Positions 15,893 to 24,176 of a DNA stretch of 64,000 bases are shown here, one piece after another (position 1 is the stretch's first letter; each line of letters starts with the position of its first letter). This stretch comes from Paractinoplanes rishiriensis. GTDB lineage: Bacteria; Actinomycetota; Actinomycetes; Mycobacteriales; Micromonosporaceae. The DNA lies in assembly GCF_016862375.1 (NCBI RefSeq), contig NZ_BOMV01000012.1:1-64000 (forward strand), read 5' to 3'. Below the pieces are notes generated by a model, which was given only the letters and a program-made list of their open reading frames with translations, was not told the DNA's origin and made no database searches. The translations under genes were made by a program, and so were the position numbers.

Positions 15893-16909
15893 ATGCTCCG
15901 TACGAAGATCGCCGCGGCGATCGTCCTGCCCCTCTTGCTGGTTACCGGATGCACCACCGAGGGCAACACGGCCCCGGCCGAGGGCGAGAACCCGAAGCTC
16001 TCGCTGAAGATCGGCAGTTCCCAACCGGAGTCACAGCCGAATTACTACTGCGGCATGAAGCTGCTCAAGGAACGGATCGAGGCGCAACAGGGCCTCAACC
16101 TCACCATTGACACGTTCCCGAACAGCCAGCTCGGGCCGGACGCCGAGCGATTCGCCGGCGTGCAGAGCGGCGACATCGACATCGACCTGCAGGGCGGATC
16201 GGCCATGTCGACGGCCTTCCCCAAGATCGGCGTGCTGGACGCGGCCTACGCCTTCAACGACATCGACCACTTCTTCAAGTGGGTCGACCAGAACGGCGAG
16301 GCGTTCTTCACCGAGTTCAACGGCGCCACCAACACCACCATCCTCGACGCCTGGTACTTCGGCATGCGGACGTTCACCGCGACGAAACCGATCCGCCAGC
16401 CCGCGGACCTGGCCGGCCTCAAGATCCGGTTCCCGAACACCCCGCAGTTCCTGGCCAACGCCAAGGCCCTCGGCGCCAACGCGGTCGCGATTGCCGTCGA
16501 GGAGCTCTACCTCGCACTCCAGCAGGGCATCGCCCAGGGCCAGGAGAACCCGGTCGTGGCCACCCACGCCCAGAAGTTCGACGAGATCCTCAAGGTCGCC
16601 AGCCTCACCAACCACCAGGTCGGTGCGCACTACGTCGTCGTCTCGGACAAGACCCTGGACAAGATGAGCCAGCCCCAGAAGGACGCGCTCGCCAAGGCCG
16701 TCCACGACATCCGCGCCGAGAACCGCAAGTGTGTCGACGACGAGACCGCGAAAGTCCTCGACGGATGGCGCGGCGACTCCACCCGCACCGTCGTCGAGAT
16801 CGACCAGGTCGACCGGGATGCCTTCATCGGCAAGGCCGAGGCGTACTTCAACACCCACTACACCGGCGCGAACCTGGAGCTCTACAAGAGCATCCGGGCC
16901 TCCGCCTGA
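15893..16909 (+). CDS. dctP: TRAP transporter substrate-binding lipoprotein (DctP)
   Basis: 338 residues. The signal peptide ends in a lipobox (LLVTGC), so the protein is membrane-tethered, as usual for Gram-positive binding proteins. The DctP fold shows the NSQLG, DIDLQGGSAM and LKIRFPNTP motifs; the Arg of the last normally clamps the substrate carboxylate. GGAGGAG precedes the ATG at a good distance. A carboxylate-binding TRAP receptor suits quinate or shikimate, though the ligand cannot be derived from sequence alone. Confidence 0.9.
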   Translation: MLRTKIAAAIVLPLLLVTGCTTEGNTAPAEGENPKLSLKIGSSQPESQPNYYCGMKLLKERIEAQQGLNLTIDTFPNSQLGPDAERFAGVQSGDIDIDLQGGSAMSTAFPKIGVLDAAYAFNDIDHFFKWVDQNGEAFFTEFNGATNTTILDAWYFGMRTFTATKPIRQPADLAGLKIRFPNTPQFLANAKALGANAVAIAVEELYLALQQGIAQGQENPVVATHAQKFDEILKVASLTNHQVGAHYVVVSDKTLDKMSQPQKDALAKAVHDIRAENRKCVDDETAKVLDGWRGDSTRTVVEIDQVDRDAFIGKAEAYFNTHYTGANLELYKSIRASA

Positions 16910-16921
16910 CCGTTGTCCCGT

Positions 16922-16945
16922 CCCCGGGGGCCACGGCCCCCGGGG
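16922..16945 (+). terminator. Strong GC hairpin between dctP and the shikimate dehydrogenase gene
   Basis: CCCCGGGGGCC is followed after two bases by its exact reverse complement, giving an eleven-pair arm (realistically ten pairs with a four-base loop). No T-run follows. It may attenuate transcription or protect the dctQMP messenger 3' end, lowering expression of downstream genes. Confidence 0.5.
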
Positions 16946-16970
16946 GGAACCGAGCGGTGAAAGGGGCACG

Positions 16971-17849
16971 GTGACAACCACGGCACCCGCACCTGTCCTG
17001 ATCGGGCTGATCGGCGCCGGCATCCGGCAGTCGCACTCGCCGCTGCTGCACCAGCACGAGGCCGACCGGCACGGGATCCGGCTGCTCTACACCACCATCG
17101 ACTCGCACGTGCTCGGGCTGCACGCCGCGGACCTCCCGGAGTTGTTGCGCTGGGCGCGCACCCTCGGTTACCGCGGCCTCAACGTGACGCATCCCTTCAA
17201 GCAGGAGATCGTCCGCCACCTCGACGATCTGTCGCCCGAGGCACGCACGCTGTGCGCCGTCAACACCGTCGTCTTCGACGACTCGGCCGTCGCGACGGGG
17301 CACAACACCGACGCGTACGGGTTCCGCACCAGCTTCGCCGAGCACTTCCCGGCGGCGCCCCGGGAACGGGTCGTCCAGCTGGGCGCGGGCGGCGCGGGTT
17401 CCGCGGTGGCCCATGCCATGCTGACCCTCGGCGCGCGGCACCTCACCATCGTGGACGTGGACCCGGACCGGGCGTCCACCCTGGCCCACGCGCTCGCCGG
17501 GCAGTTCGGTCCCGATCGGGTCGGCACCGGGTCGCCCGGTGACCAGAGCAGCCTGCTGGCCACCGCCGACGGTGTCATCAACGCCACCCCGATCGGCATG
17601 GCGCACCATCCCGGTTCGCCGGTGGCCACGGAGGATCTGCGGGCGAACCTGTGGGTGGCCGATCTCGTCTACCGGCCGGCCGACACCGCCCTGCTGCGGG
17701 CCGCCCGGGCGGCCGGAGCGGCGACCCTGCCCGGCGTTGCGATGAGCGTCCACCAGGCGGTCGCCGCCTTCGAACTGTTCACCGGGCTGCGTGCCGACCC
17801 TGGCGCCATGCTCGCCGACTCCGCCGAACTACTCCGGATCGGCGGCTGA
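16971..17849 (+). CDS. Quinate/shikimate dehydrogenase, AroE superfamily, probably NAD-dependent
   Basis: 292 residues. The substrate domain has SHSP near the N-terminus, NVTHPFK with the catalytic Lys and NTDAYGF with the catalytic Asp. The nucleotide domain has GAGGAGSA. The second beta strand ends in IVDVDPDRA; an Asp here favours NAD over NADP, as in catabolic Corynebacterium-type enzymes. GTG 16971 follows AAGGGG by five bases. It would oxidise quinate or shikimate inside the cell, parallel to the exported quinoprotein. Biosynthetic aroE normally sits with other aro genes, which are absent here. Confidence 0.85.
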   Translation: MTTTAPAPVLIGLIGAGIRQSHSPLLHQHEADRHGIRLLYTTIDSHVLGLHAADLPELLRWARTLGYRGLNVTHPFKQEIVRHLDDLSPEARTLCAVNTVVFDDSAVATGHNTDAYGFRTSFAEHFPAAPRERVVQLGAGGAGSAVAHAMLTLGARHLTIVDVDPDRASTLAHALAGQFGPDRVGTGSPGDQSSLLATADGVINATPIGMAHHPGSPVATEDLRANLWVADLVYRPADTALLRAARAAGAATLPGVAMSVHQAVAAFELFTGLRADPGAMLADSAELLRIGG

Positions 17850-17857
17850 ATCCTCCA

Positions 17858-19177
17858 ATGGCGGCACTGGGCGAGCGGCTGCCGGCGTGGAGCGTGGCGC
17901 CGTTCGTCCTGCTGCTGGCCGCGGTCGCCCTGCTCGAGGTGTTCGCCGCGGGGTGGTGGCGCCGCCTGGCCAACAAGGCGCTGGTGGCCGCGGCGCTCGC
18001 CGTCCCCGCCGCGGGCCACCTGCTGACCGAGCCCGGTGGCGCCGCGGCGCTCGGCCATTCCCTCACCGAGTACGTCTCGTTCCTGTCGCTCCTGGCGGCC
18101 CTGTTCGTCATCGCCGGCGGGATCGAGGTCCGCGGTTCGCTCGCCGGCACGCCGCTGGCGAACGCCGGCATGTTGGCCGTCGGCGCGGTCCTGGCGAACG
18201 TCATCGGCACCACCGGTGCCGCGGTCCTCCTGATCCGCCCGTTCCTGCGCGCCAACGTGCTCCGGAGGTCCCGGGCCCACCTGGTGGTCTTCTTCATCCT
18301 GATCGTCGCCAACGCCGGCGGACTGCTCACCCCGATCGGAGATCCACCGCTCTACCTGGGTTTTCTCAAGGGCGTGCCGTTCGGCTGGACCTTGCAACTG
18401 TGGGCGCCGTGGCTGTTCGTCAACGGCGTGCTGATCGTGCTCTTCAACCTGGTGGATCAGTTCGTGGTCAACCGCGAGGAGCGGCGTGACCGGGACGTCG
18501 GACTGCTGGACGAGCTGATCGAGCACCAACCGCTGCGCCTGGCGGGCCGGCGCAACCTGCTGTTGCTCGCGGTGGTCGTGCTCGTCCTGCTCAGCAAGAG
18601 CATTCAAGCCATCCCGTACGGCGTTCCGGAGGCGGCGCTGCTGGCGATCGCGTTCCTGTCGTACCGGCTCACTCCGCGCGCGATCCACCAGGGCAACCAC
18701 TTCACCTTCGGCCCGATCGCGTCGGTGGCCGTCATCTTCGCCGCCATCTTCGTGACGATGACGCAGCCGCTGCTGCTCCTCAACGCCCACGCCGGGCGGA
18801 TCGGTCTGCACCTGCCCTGGCAGTACTTCTGGGCCACCGGGGCGCTGTCGTCGGTGCTGGACAACGCCCCCACCTACCTGGTCTTCACCTCGGTCGCCGC
18901 CGGCCAGCAGGGCATCCAGGCGGACGACCCGCACTACCTGGCCGCGCTGGTCGGCAACCCGGCCGGTGACCGGCTGCTGATGGCCATCGCCTGCGGTGCC
19001 GTGATGATGGGCGCGCTGACCTACATCGGCAACGGGCCCAACCTGATGGTCAAGGAGATCGCCGAGCAACGCGGCGTGGCCATGCCGAACTTCTTCGGCT
19101 ACGCCCTGGTCGCGGCGCTGTGCATGCTGCCGGTGCTGACGGCCACGACCTTCCTGTTCTTCGCGCCCGACCCGTAA
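17858..19177 (+). CDS. NhaD-type sodium:proton antiporter / ion transporter superfamily protein
   Basis: 439 residues, strongly hydrophobic with about twelve membrane segments. Family signatures are LTPIGDPPLYLGFLKG, LDNAPTYLVF and NGPNLMVKEIAE. It starts eight bases after the shikimate dehydrogenase gene without an obvious ribosome site, so coupling is likely. TRAP import uses sodium, so a sodium extruder in the same operon would recycle the coupling ion. A dicarboxylate transporter role is an alternative for this superfamily. Confidence 0.8.
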   Translation: MAALGERLPAWSVAPFVLLLAAVALLEVFAAGWWRRLANKALVAAALAVPAAGHLLTEPGGAAALGHSLTEYVSFLSLLAALFVIAGGIEVRGSLAGTPLANAGMLAVGAVLANVIGTTGAAVLLIRPFLRANVLRRSRAHLVVFFILIVANAGGLLTPIGDPPLYLGFLKGVPFGWTLQLWAPWLFVNGVLIVLFNLVDQFVVNREERRDRDVGLLDELIEHQPLRLAGRRNLLLLAVVVLVLLSKSIQAIPYGVPEAALLAIAFLSYRLTPRAIHQGNHFTFGPIASVAVIFAAIFVTMTQPLLLLNAHAGRIGLHLPWQYFWATGALSSVLDNAPTYLVFTSVAAGQQGIQADDPHYLAALVGNPAGDRLLMAIACGAVMMGALTYIGNGPNLMVKEIAEQRGVAMPNFFGYALVAALCMLPVLTATTFLFFAPDP

Positions 19178-19188
19178 GGAGGCCGAAC

Positions 19189-20970
19189 ATGATCAGTCGC
19201 ACCGGCGCCGCATTGCTGGCGTCACTGCTTGCCGGAATCGTGGCCGCACCCGTACCCGCCACGGCGTCCGGACCGGGCACCGGAACTGTCCCGGTCCCCG
19301 TCGTCACCGGGCCGATCCCCGCCACCGGGGAGAGCCACCCCTTCTTCGCCACCGACCTCGACCTGGCCGCCCGCGGTTACCTCGAGCAGGAGTTCTTCTA
19401 CCGCGGCGCGGCCAACGTCTACGACGCCACGGTGGCGCCGGGCATCGGCGCCCGGCCGTCGCCGTCACCGACCGCGGCCATCGTCAGCACCGGCCACCAC
19501 TACCAGACGCGGATGGTGGTCCGGCGGCCCGCGCGGGCTGACCGGTTCAACGGCACCGTGATCGTCGAATGGCTCAACGCGACCAGCCAGTACGACGTCG
19601 AGGCTCTGTGGTTCCGCACCCACGAGTTCCTGCTCCGGGACGGTTACGCCTGGGTCGGCATCACCGCGCAGAGTGCCCCGGTCACCCACCCGGCGCTCGG
19701 TCTGAAGGCCTTCGATCCGCACCGCTACGGCGGTCTCGATCTCACCGCGGGCGGCACGCTCACGTCCGGTGACCCGCTGTCGTTCGACGTCTACGCCCAA
19801 GGCTTGCAGGCGGTCCGCCGGACCGGCGTGCTCGGCACCCTGCGGCCCGGGATCAGGACCGTAATCGCGGCGGGCGTATCCCAGTCGGCGGGTCGCGTCT
19901 CGGTCTTCGCCAATGCCATCCAGCCGCGCAACCGGCCGGTAGCCGACGCCGCGCTGCTCTACGTCGGCGGCGAGAGGTTGCGGGCCGACCTCACCATGCC
20001 GGTCTTCAAGGTCTTGTCCGAAACCGAGTTCGCCGCCGCACCGGCCTCGAACGCCAGCGAGGTCAGCTCGCTGCAGCCCGACACCGGGCTCATGCGGACC
20101 TGGGCGGTCGCCGGCACCTCGCATTCGGACTGGGCGTCCTTCGCGGTCCGGTACGCCCTGCTCCAGCGCGACCAGCCGACGGCAGCGCTGCAGGACAACT
20201 GTGCCCGGCCCAGCCGGAGCCGCATCCCGGACCGGTACAGCCTGTCCGCTGCCATGCACCATCTGGCCCGCTGGGCACAGCGCCGGGCCGTGCCGCCCAC
20301 CGCGCCGCTGATCTCCCTGGCACCCGGCGGGCTCACCGTGGTCCGGGACGCCGGCGGCAACGCGCTGGGCGGTCTGCGTCTGGCGCCGTTCGAGGTTCCG
20401 GTGGCCGTGGACACCGGAGTCAACGAGAACCGCCCCGGCGCCACCGGGCTGTGTTTCCTGAACGGGACGCACCTGCCGTTCGACCGGGCGACGCTGACCA
20501 GCCGTTATCCCGACCGCCGCACCTATCTGACCAGGTTCACGGCGGCGGTCCGGGACAACCTGCGTGACGGCTACGTTCTCCCGGCCGACGCCGGCGAGAT
20601 GCTCCGGGACGCCCGGAGTTCGCTGGCCGGCCGCGACCTGGAGTGCGCGGAGCTGTGCGCCAACGTCGCGCAGTTCCCGGTCCAGCCGTCCACCCAGCTC
20701 CTGCGCGACCACACCGCCTTCCTCTACCTGCGCGGCGCCGACCGCTTGCTGGACGCACTCGACCACGCCACCCTCGCGGTCGCCCGCGGCCAGACCGATC
20801 CGGCTCACCGGCAGACGCAGTATTCGCGGGCGATCCGGTGGCTCGAGACGTACCGGGTGCTGCTCGATCGCATGCGGCAGCACGGCCGGGTGACCGAGGG
20901 GCAGGCCCGCTTGCTCGACGGCTACTCCGCGGTGCTGATCGAACGGCTCTCGCCGGCGGATCCCGGCTGA
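19189..20970 (+). CDS. Secreted alpha/beta hydrolase-domain protein
   Basis: 593 residues with an N-terminal signal sequence (ALLASLLAGIVAAPVPATA). It matches the long actinobacterial alpha/beta hydrolase-domain family of unknown substrate. The likely nucleophile is a Ser in AAGVSQSAG. ATG 19189 has AAGGAGG six bases upstream. It is the last gene of the TRAP operon. An exported esterase next to quinate uptake and oxidation could release the cyclitol acid from plant esters such as chlorogenic acid; this is context only. Confidence 0.7.
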   Translation: MISRTGAALLASLLAGIVAAPVPATASGPGTGTVPVPVVTGPIPATGESHPFFATDLDLAARGYLEQEFFYRGAANVYDATVAPGIGARPSPSPTAAIVSTGHHYQTRMVVRRPARADRFNGTVIVEWLNATSQYDVEALWFRTHEFLLRDGYAWVGITAQSAPVTHPALGLKAFDPHRYGGLDLTAGGTLTSGDPLSFDVYAQGLQAVRRTGVLGTLRPGIRTVIAAGVSQSAGRVSVFANAIQPRNRPVADAALLYVGGERLRADLTMPVFKVLSETEFAAAPASNASEVSSLQPDTGLMRTWAVAGTSHSDWASFAVRYALLQRDQPTAALQDNCARPSRSRIPDRYSLSAAMHHLARWAQRRAVPPTAPLISLAPGGLTVVRDAGGNALGGLRLAPFEVPVAVDTGVNENRPGATGLCFLNGTHLPFDRATLTSRYPDRRTYLTRFTAAVRDNLRDGYVLPADAGEMLRDARSSLAGRDLECAELCANVAQFPVQPSTQLLRDHTAFLYLRGADRLLDALDHATLAVARGQTDPAHRQTQYSRAIRWLETYRVLLDRMRQHGRVTEGQARLLDGYSAVLIERLSPADPG

Positions 20971-20986
20971 CCGGCCGTCCCGACCT

Positions 20987-21103
20987 GCTGCCCGGACCGG
21001 GCAGCAGGTCGACGTCGCCCGCGTGCATCGACCCGCCACAGTGGGCGCACCGCAGATCGCCGCGGCTGATCTCGCCGCACGCGTGGTGCCGGTACAGCAA
21101 CCG
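20987..21103 (-). pseudogene. C-terminal remnant of an HxlR-type regulator
   Basis: The minus strand reads LLYRHHACGEISRGDLRC then AHCGGSMHAGDVDLLPGPG, which matches the zinc-ribbon-like tail of actinobacterial HxlR winged-helix regulators. No DNA-binding domain precedes it, and the frame runs on without a nearby stop. It abuts the PPOX remnant head to head, as if one deletion removed both 5' halves of a divergent pair. Confidence 0.5.
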
Positions 21104-21110
21104 GGTGGCT

Positions 21111-21239
21111 CGAGGGGACGAGGCGTGGGCGGTCATCGACCGGATCGCGATGAAGTACGTCGGGCAGCCCCATGGGCGCGACTAGGAGCGGGTGGTCGCG
21201 CTCATCGAGCCGGAGCAGCAGCGGGTCGGGATCGGCTAG
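21111..21239 (+). pseudogene. C-terminal remnant of a PPOX-type F420-dependent oxidoreductase
   Basis: The plus strand reads DEAWAVIDRIAMKYVGQPH, an in-frame TAG (21183-21185), then ERVVALIEPEQQRVGIG and TAG. This is the end of a split-barrel flavin/F420 reductase (family wording: YTGQPY...ERVV..IEP). The 5' two thirds are missing and an internal stop is present, so it is dead. Confidence 0.55.
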
Positions 21240-21247
21240 CGGATCGG

Positions 21248-22012
21248 TCAGGACGACAGGCGGCGCCTGCGGTACTCGGCCACCACCAGGTCGGTCAGTT
21301 CCTCCACCGAGACCTGCGAGGTCGGCCGGTCGAACGTGATGGTGCCGTGCTGGAGCAGGTTGACCCGGTCGCAGACGTCCAGGACCTGGGCGTAGTTGTG
21401 GGCGATGATGATGACCGAGACGTCGCCGCGGGCCTTCAGATCGCGGATCAGATCCAGGATCAGCACGCCCTCCTTGGCGCCCATCGCGGCCAGCGGTTCG
21501 TCCAGCAGCAGGATCCGGGCGTCCGAATAGACGGCCCGGGCCACCGCCACCGCCTGGCGCTGGCCGCCGGACAGCTTGGCCACCTCGGAGCCCACGTCGG
21601 GGATGTTGACCCCCATGTCGGACAGGTGCTCGCGGGCCAGCCGGCGCATCGCCCGGTTGTTGAGCAGCGGGCCGATCCGCAGTTCCCGGTTGAGGAACAT
21701 GTTGTGGTAGACGGACAACTCGTTGATCAGTGCCAGTCCCTGGTAGACGGTGTCGATGCCGAGCGCGCGGGCGTGGTCGACGCTGCGCAGCGTCACCTCC
21801 TGGCCGTCCACCACGATGCGGCCGGCGTCGGGGCGGTGGTAGCCGCAGATGATTTTGATCAGGGTGGACTTGCCGGCGCCGTTGTCGCCGATCAGGCCCA
21901 GCACCTCACCCCGGTCCAGCCGCAGGCTGACGTCGCGGAGTGCGGTGAGCGCGCCGAAGCGTTTGGCGACATTTTCGACGCGCAGCGCCTCCACCGTTTG
22001 CGCCTCAGCCAT
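21248..22012 (-). CDS. Sugar ABC transporter ATP-binding protein, single-domain RbsA/FrcA type
   Basis: 254 residues, one nucleotide-binding domain rather than the double-domain RbsA. Walker A GDNGAGKST, signature LSGGQRQAVAVARA and Walker B ILLLDEPLAAMG are all present. Its ATG shares one base with the permease stop (TGATG). It energises uptake by the adjacent permease and lipoprotein, probably of a monosaccharide. Confidence 0.9.
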   Translation of the reverse strand: MAEAQTVEALRVENVAKRFGALTALRDVSLRLDRGEVLGLIGDNGAGKSTLIKIICGYHRPDAGRIVVDGQEVTLRSVDHARALGIDTVYQGLALINELSVYHNMFLNRELRIGPLLNNRAMRRLAREHLSDMGVNIPDVGSEVAKLSGGQRQAVAVARAVYSDARILLLDEPLAAMGAKEGVLILDLIRDLKARGDVSVIIIAHNYAQVLDVCDRVNLLQHGTITFDRPTSQVSVEELTDLVVAEYRRRRLSS

Positions 22013-23043
22013 CACGTGCCTCCGGTCCGCCGCAGCCGCGACAGGTACTGGTTGGCGATCATCGAAAGGAGGATCGCGCCGCCGAGGATGAGGTTGAACG
22101 GGTTGGCACTGATCCCGATCAGGTTGAAGCCGTTCTGGAGTTCGGCCAGGATGAGCGCGCCGAGCAGGGCGCCGATCACCGTGCCGGAGCCGCCGGCCAG
22201 CGCGGTGCCGCCGATCACCGCGGCCGAGATGGCGGTGAAGACCAGCGCGGTGCCGCCGCCGATGTTCGGGTCGATGCTGTTGATCCGGAACGCCTCCAGC
22301 AGGCCGGCCAGCGCGCCCAGCATGCTCGCGATCATGAAGTTGCCGATCTTGATGCGGTGCACCCGGATGCCGGCCTCGGTGGCGCCGATCAGGTTGCCGC
22401 CCACCGAGATCGTGTGCAGACCCCATCTCGTCCGGGTCAGCACGACATGGAAGAACCCGACGATGCCGAGGCACCAGATCAGCGACGCCCAGTCGGCCGC
22501 CCCGAACATCGACTGGATCGTGCCCTTGGCCTCCTCGGGGATCTGCGCCGGGTAGGCGTGCGAGGTGGTCAGCAGCACACCGAGCAGGAAGTAGTACGAG
22601 CCCAGCGTGGCCACCAGCGACGGCACCCGCAGCTTGGTGACGATGAAGCCGTTGCAGAACCCGATGAACGCGGAGATCCCGAACGCCAGCAGGAACGCCG
22701 GGATGACCGGGACGCCGTACAGGTCGACCGCGTAGTGCACCAGGAACGGCGCCAGCGCGGCCACCACCCCGACCGACAGGTCGATCTCACCGCTGACCAG
22801 CAGCAGCACGATCCCCACCGCGACGATCGCGGCCGGCGCCGTGGCCTGCGCGATGTTGCGCAGGTTGTCGGGCGTGAGAAAGACGTCGGTGGCGGTGTAG
22901 AAGTAGATCGCCATGGCGACGGCGACCGCCAGCACGCTGGCCTCGCGCCACCGGACCAGCAGGGTGCCGACGCCGGGCCGGCGCACCGGGGGCTCGGCGG
23001 CGGGCGCCGAACCCCCTTGTTGCACGGTGTCGGAGCGGGTCAT
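22012..23043 (-). CDS. Sugar ABC transporter permease, RbsC/FrcC type
   Basis: 343 residues with eight to ten hydrophobic segments. It shows the branched-chain/ribose permease wording LLLVSGEIDLSVGVVAALA near residue 90 and ALAGGSGTVIGALLGALIL near the C-terminus. It overlaps the binding-protein gene upstream as ATGA and the ATPase gene downstream by one base, giving a tight operon. Confidence 0.9.
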   Translation of the reverse strand: MTRSDTVQQGGSAPAAEPPVRRPGVGTLLVRWREASVLAVAVAMAIYFYTATDVFLTPDNLRNIAQATAPAAIVAVGIVLLLVSGEIDLSVGVVAALAPFLVHYAVDLYGVPVIPAFLLAFGISAFIGFCNGFIVTKLRVPSLVATLGSYYFLLGVLLTTSHAYPAQIPEEAKGTIQSMFGAADWASLIWCLGIVGFFHVVLTRTRWGLHTISVGGNLIGATEAGIRVHRIKIGNFMIASMLGALAGLLEAFRINSIDPNIGGGTALVFTAISAAVIGGTALAGGSGTVIGALLGALILAELQNGFNLIGISANPFNLILGGAILLSMIANQYLSRLRRTGGT

Positions 23044-24161
23044 GAGTGAGCGATCGGGCCGGTACGCTCGACCAGCTTGACGTCGGTCGAGGAGCCCTCG
23101 TACCGGGTCTGCGTGGTCTGGTACTGGGTGACGTTGTCCTTGGTGACGAACAGCAGGCCGGTGTTGGTCTGCGGTGGCGAGATGAGGCCGCCGGAGACCT
23201 TGAAAAGGTACAGGTACAGCACCGGCAGGAAGCCCTGCAGGTACGGCTGCTGGTCGATGGTGTAGTCGAGATCGCCGTCCTTGATCGAGGTCAGCGTCTC
23301 CGGGATCAGGTCGAAACCGCCGGCCACCTTCAGCGACTTGCCGCGCATGTTGTACTTCTTGACCACCTGGCCGATGGACTGCGTCGACCCGGCGTCCACC
23401 GCGAGCATCCCGGCCAGGTCGGGATGGCCCTGCGCGTACGCGTCAATGATGGAAAGGCCCTTGGTGATGTCGGCGTTGGTCGCCACCGGGGTGAAGCGGA
23501 CCGCGCCACCGGCGTCCTTGAACGCCTGCTGCGCGCCGTCGATCCGGGGCTGGATGTTGAGCTGGCCCGGCGTCGCGATGAAGCCGACCACCTCGCCGGA
23601 CTGCACCTGGGCCAGCGCGCGCTGGCCCAATGCGTACCCGGACTCGTAGAGACCCTGGCCCACGTAGGTGAGCCGGTTGGTTCCCGGGTCGTCGCGCGCG
23701 CCGTCGGCGTTGTACGACACCACCGGGATGCCGGCGTCCAGGGCCTGGTCCACCGGGGCCTGGAACGCGGTCTTGTCCACCACGGCGAGGGCCAGCCCGT
23801 CGGCCTTGCCGCTGATCGCCGTGTTGGTGGCGTTGACCATCTCGGCCACCACCGAGTTCTGCGAGCCGGTCCATTGGTAGGAGACGCCGAGCAGCTTGCA
23901 CGCGTCCTCGGCGCCGTACTGGGTGGGGGTGAAGAACGGGTTCGTGGTGACGTGGTTGATGAAGACGAACTTCCAGTTCGGCGTCTTCGGGAAGTTGCCG
24001 AGAGCGTCCGTGGTCTCCGGCTCTTGGCTGCACGCGGACAGCAGGCCGGTCGCCGCGAGCGAAGCACTCGCCAGCCCGGTGCCGGCGAGCAGGCGGCGAC
24101 GCGTGACGCCGCCGGGAGAGAGTTTGTCGGCCGCCTCCGCGACCGTCGGATGAACAGGCAT
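23040..24161 (-). CDS. Sugar ABC transporter substrate-binding lipoprotein
   Basis: 373 residues. The N-terminus combines twin-arginine-like TRRRLLAGTG with a lipobox (LLSAC), so the protein is anchored to the membrane and may go through Tat. The periplasmic-binding-protein type I fold has the ribose-family AVVDKTAFQAPVDQALDAG and IPVVSYNADG segments. The galM gene lies 15 bases upstream in the same operon, suggesting a hexose ligand such as galactose or glucose. Confidence 0.88.
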   Translation of the reverse strand: MPVHPTVAEAADKLSPGGVTRRRLLAGTGLASASLAATGLLSACSQEPETTDALGNFPKTPNWKFVFINHVTTNPFFTPTQYGAEDACKLLGVSYQWTGSQNSVVAEMVNATNTAISGKADGLALAVVDKTAFQAPVDQALDAGIPVVSYNADGARDDPGTNRLTYVGQGLYESGYALGQRALAQVQSGEVVGFIATPGQLNIQPRIDGAQQAFKDAGGAVRFTPVATNADITKGLSIIDAYAQGHPDLAGMLAVDAGSTQSIGQVVKKYNMRGKSLKVAGGFDLIPETLTSIKDGDLDYTIDQQPYLQGFLPVLYLYLFKVSGGLISPPQTNTGLLFVTKDNVTQYQTTQTRYEGSSTDVKLVERTGPIAHS

Positions 24162-24176
24162 GTCACCACCTAGGGT

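Noticed and set aside
15013..15969. Long minus-strand reading frame opposite dctM and dctP
   Set aside because: Its Asp/Gln/His/Arg-rich product has no domain, and it lies antisense to two clearly coding genes with family motifs. Long antisense frames are expected at this GC content.
21023..22555. 510-codon plus-strand frame opposite the sugar ABC genes
   Set aside because: It is antisense to the ABC ATPase and permease, which carry complete Walker motifs and overlaps. The translated product is low-complexity Ala/Arg/Val.
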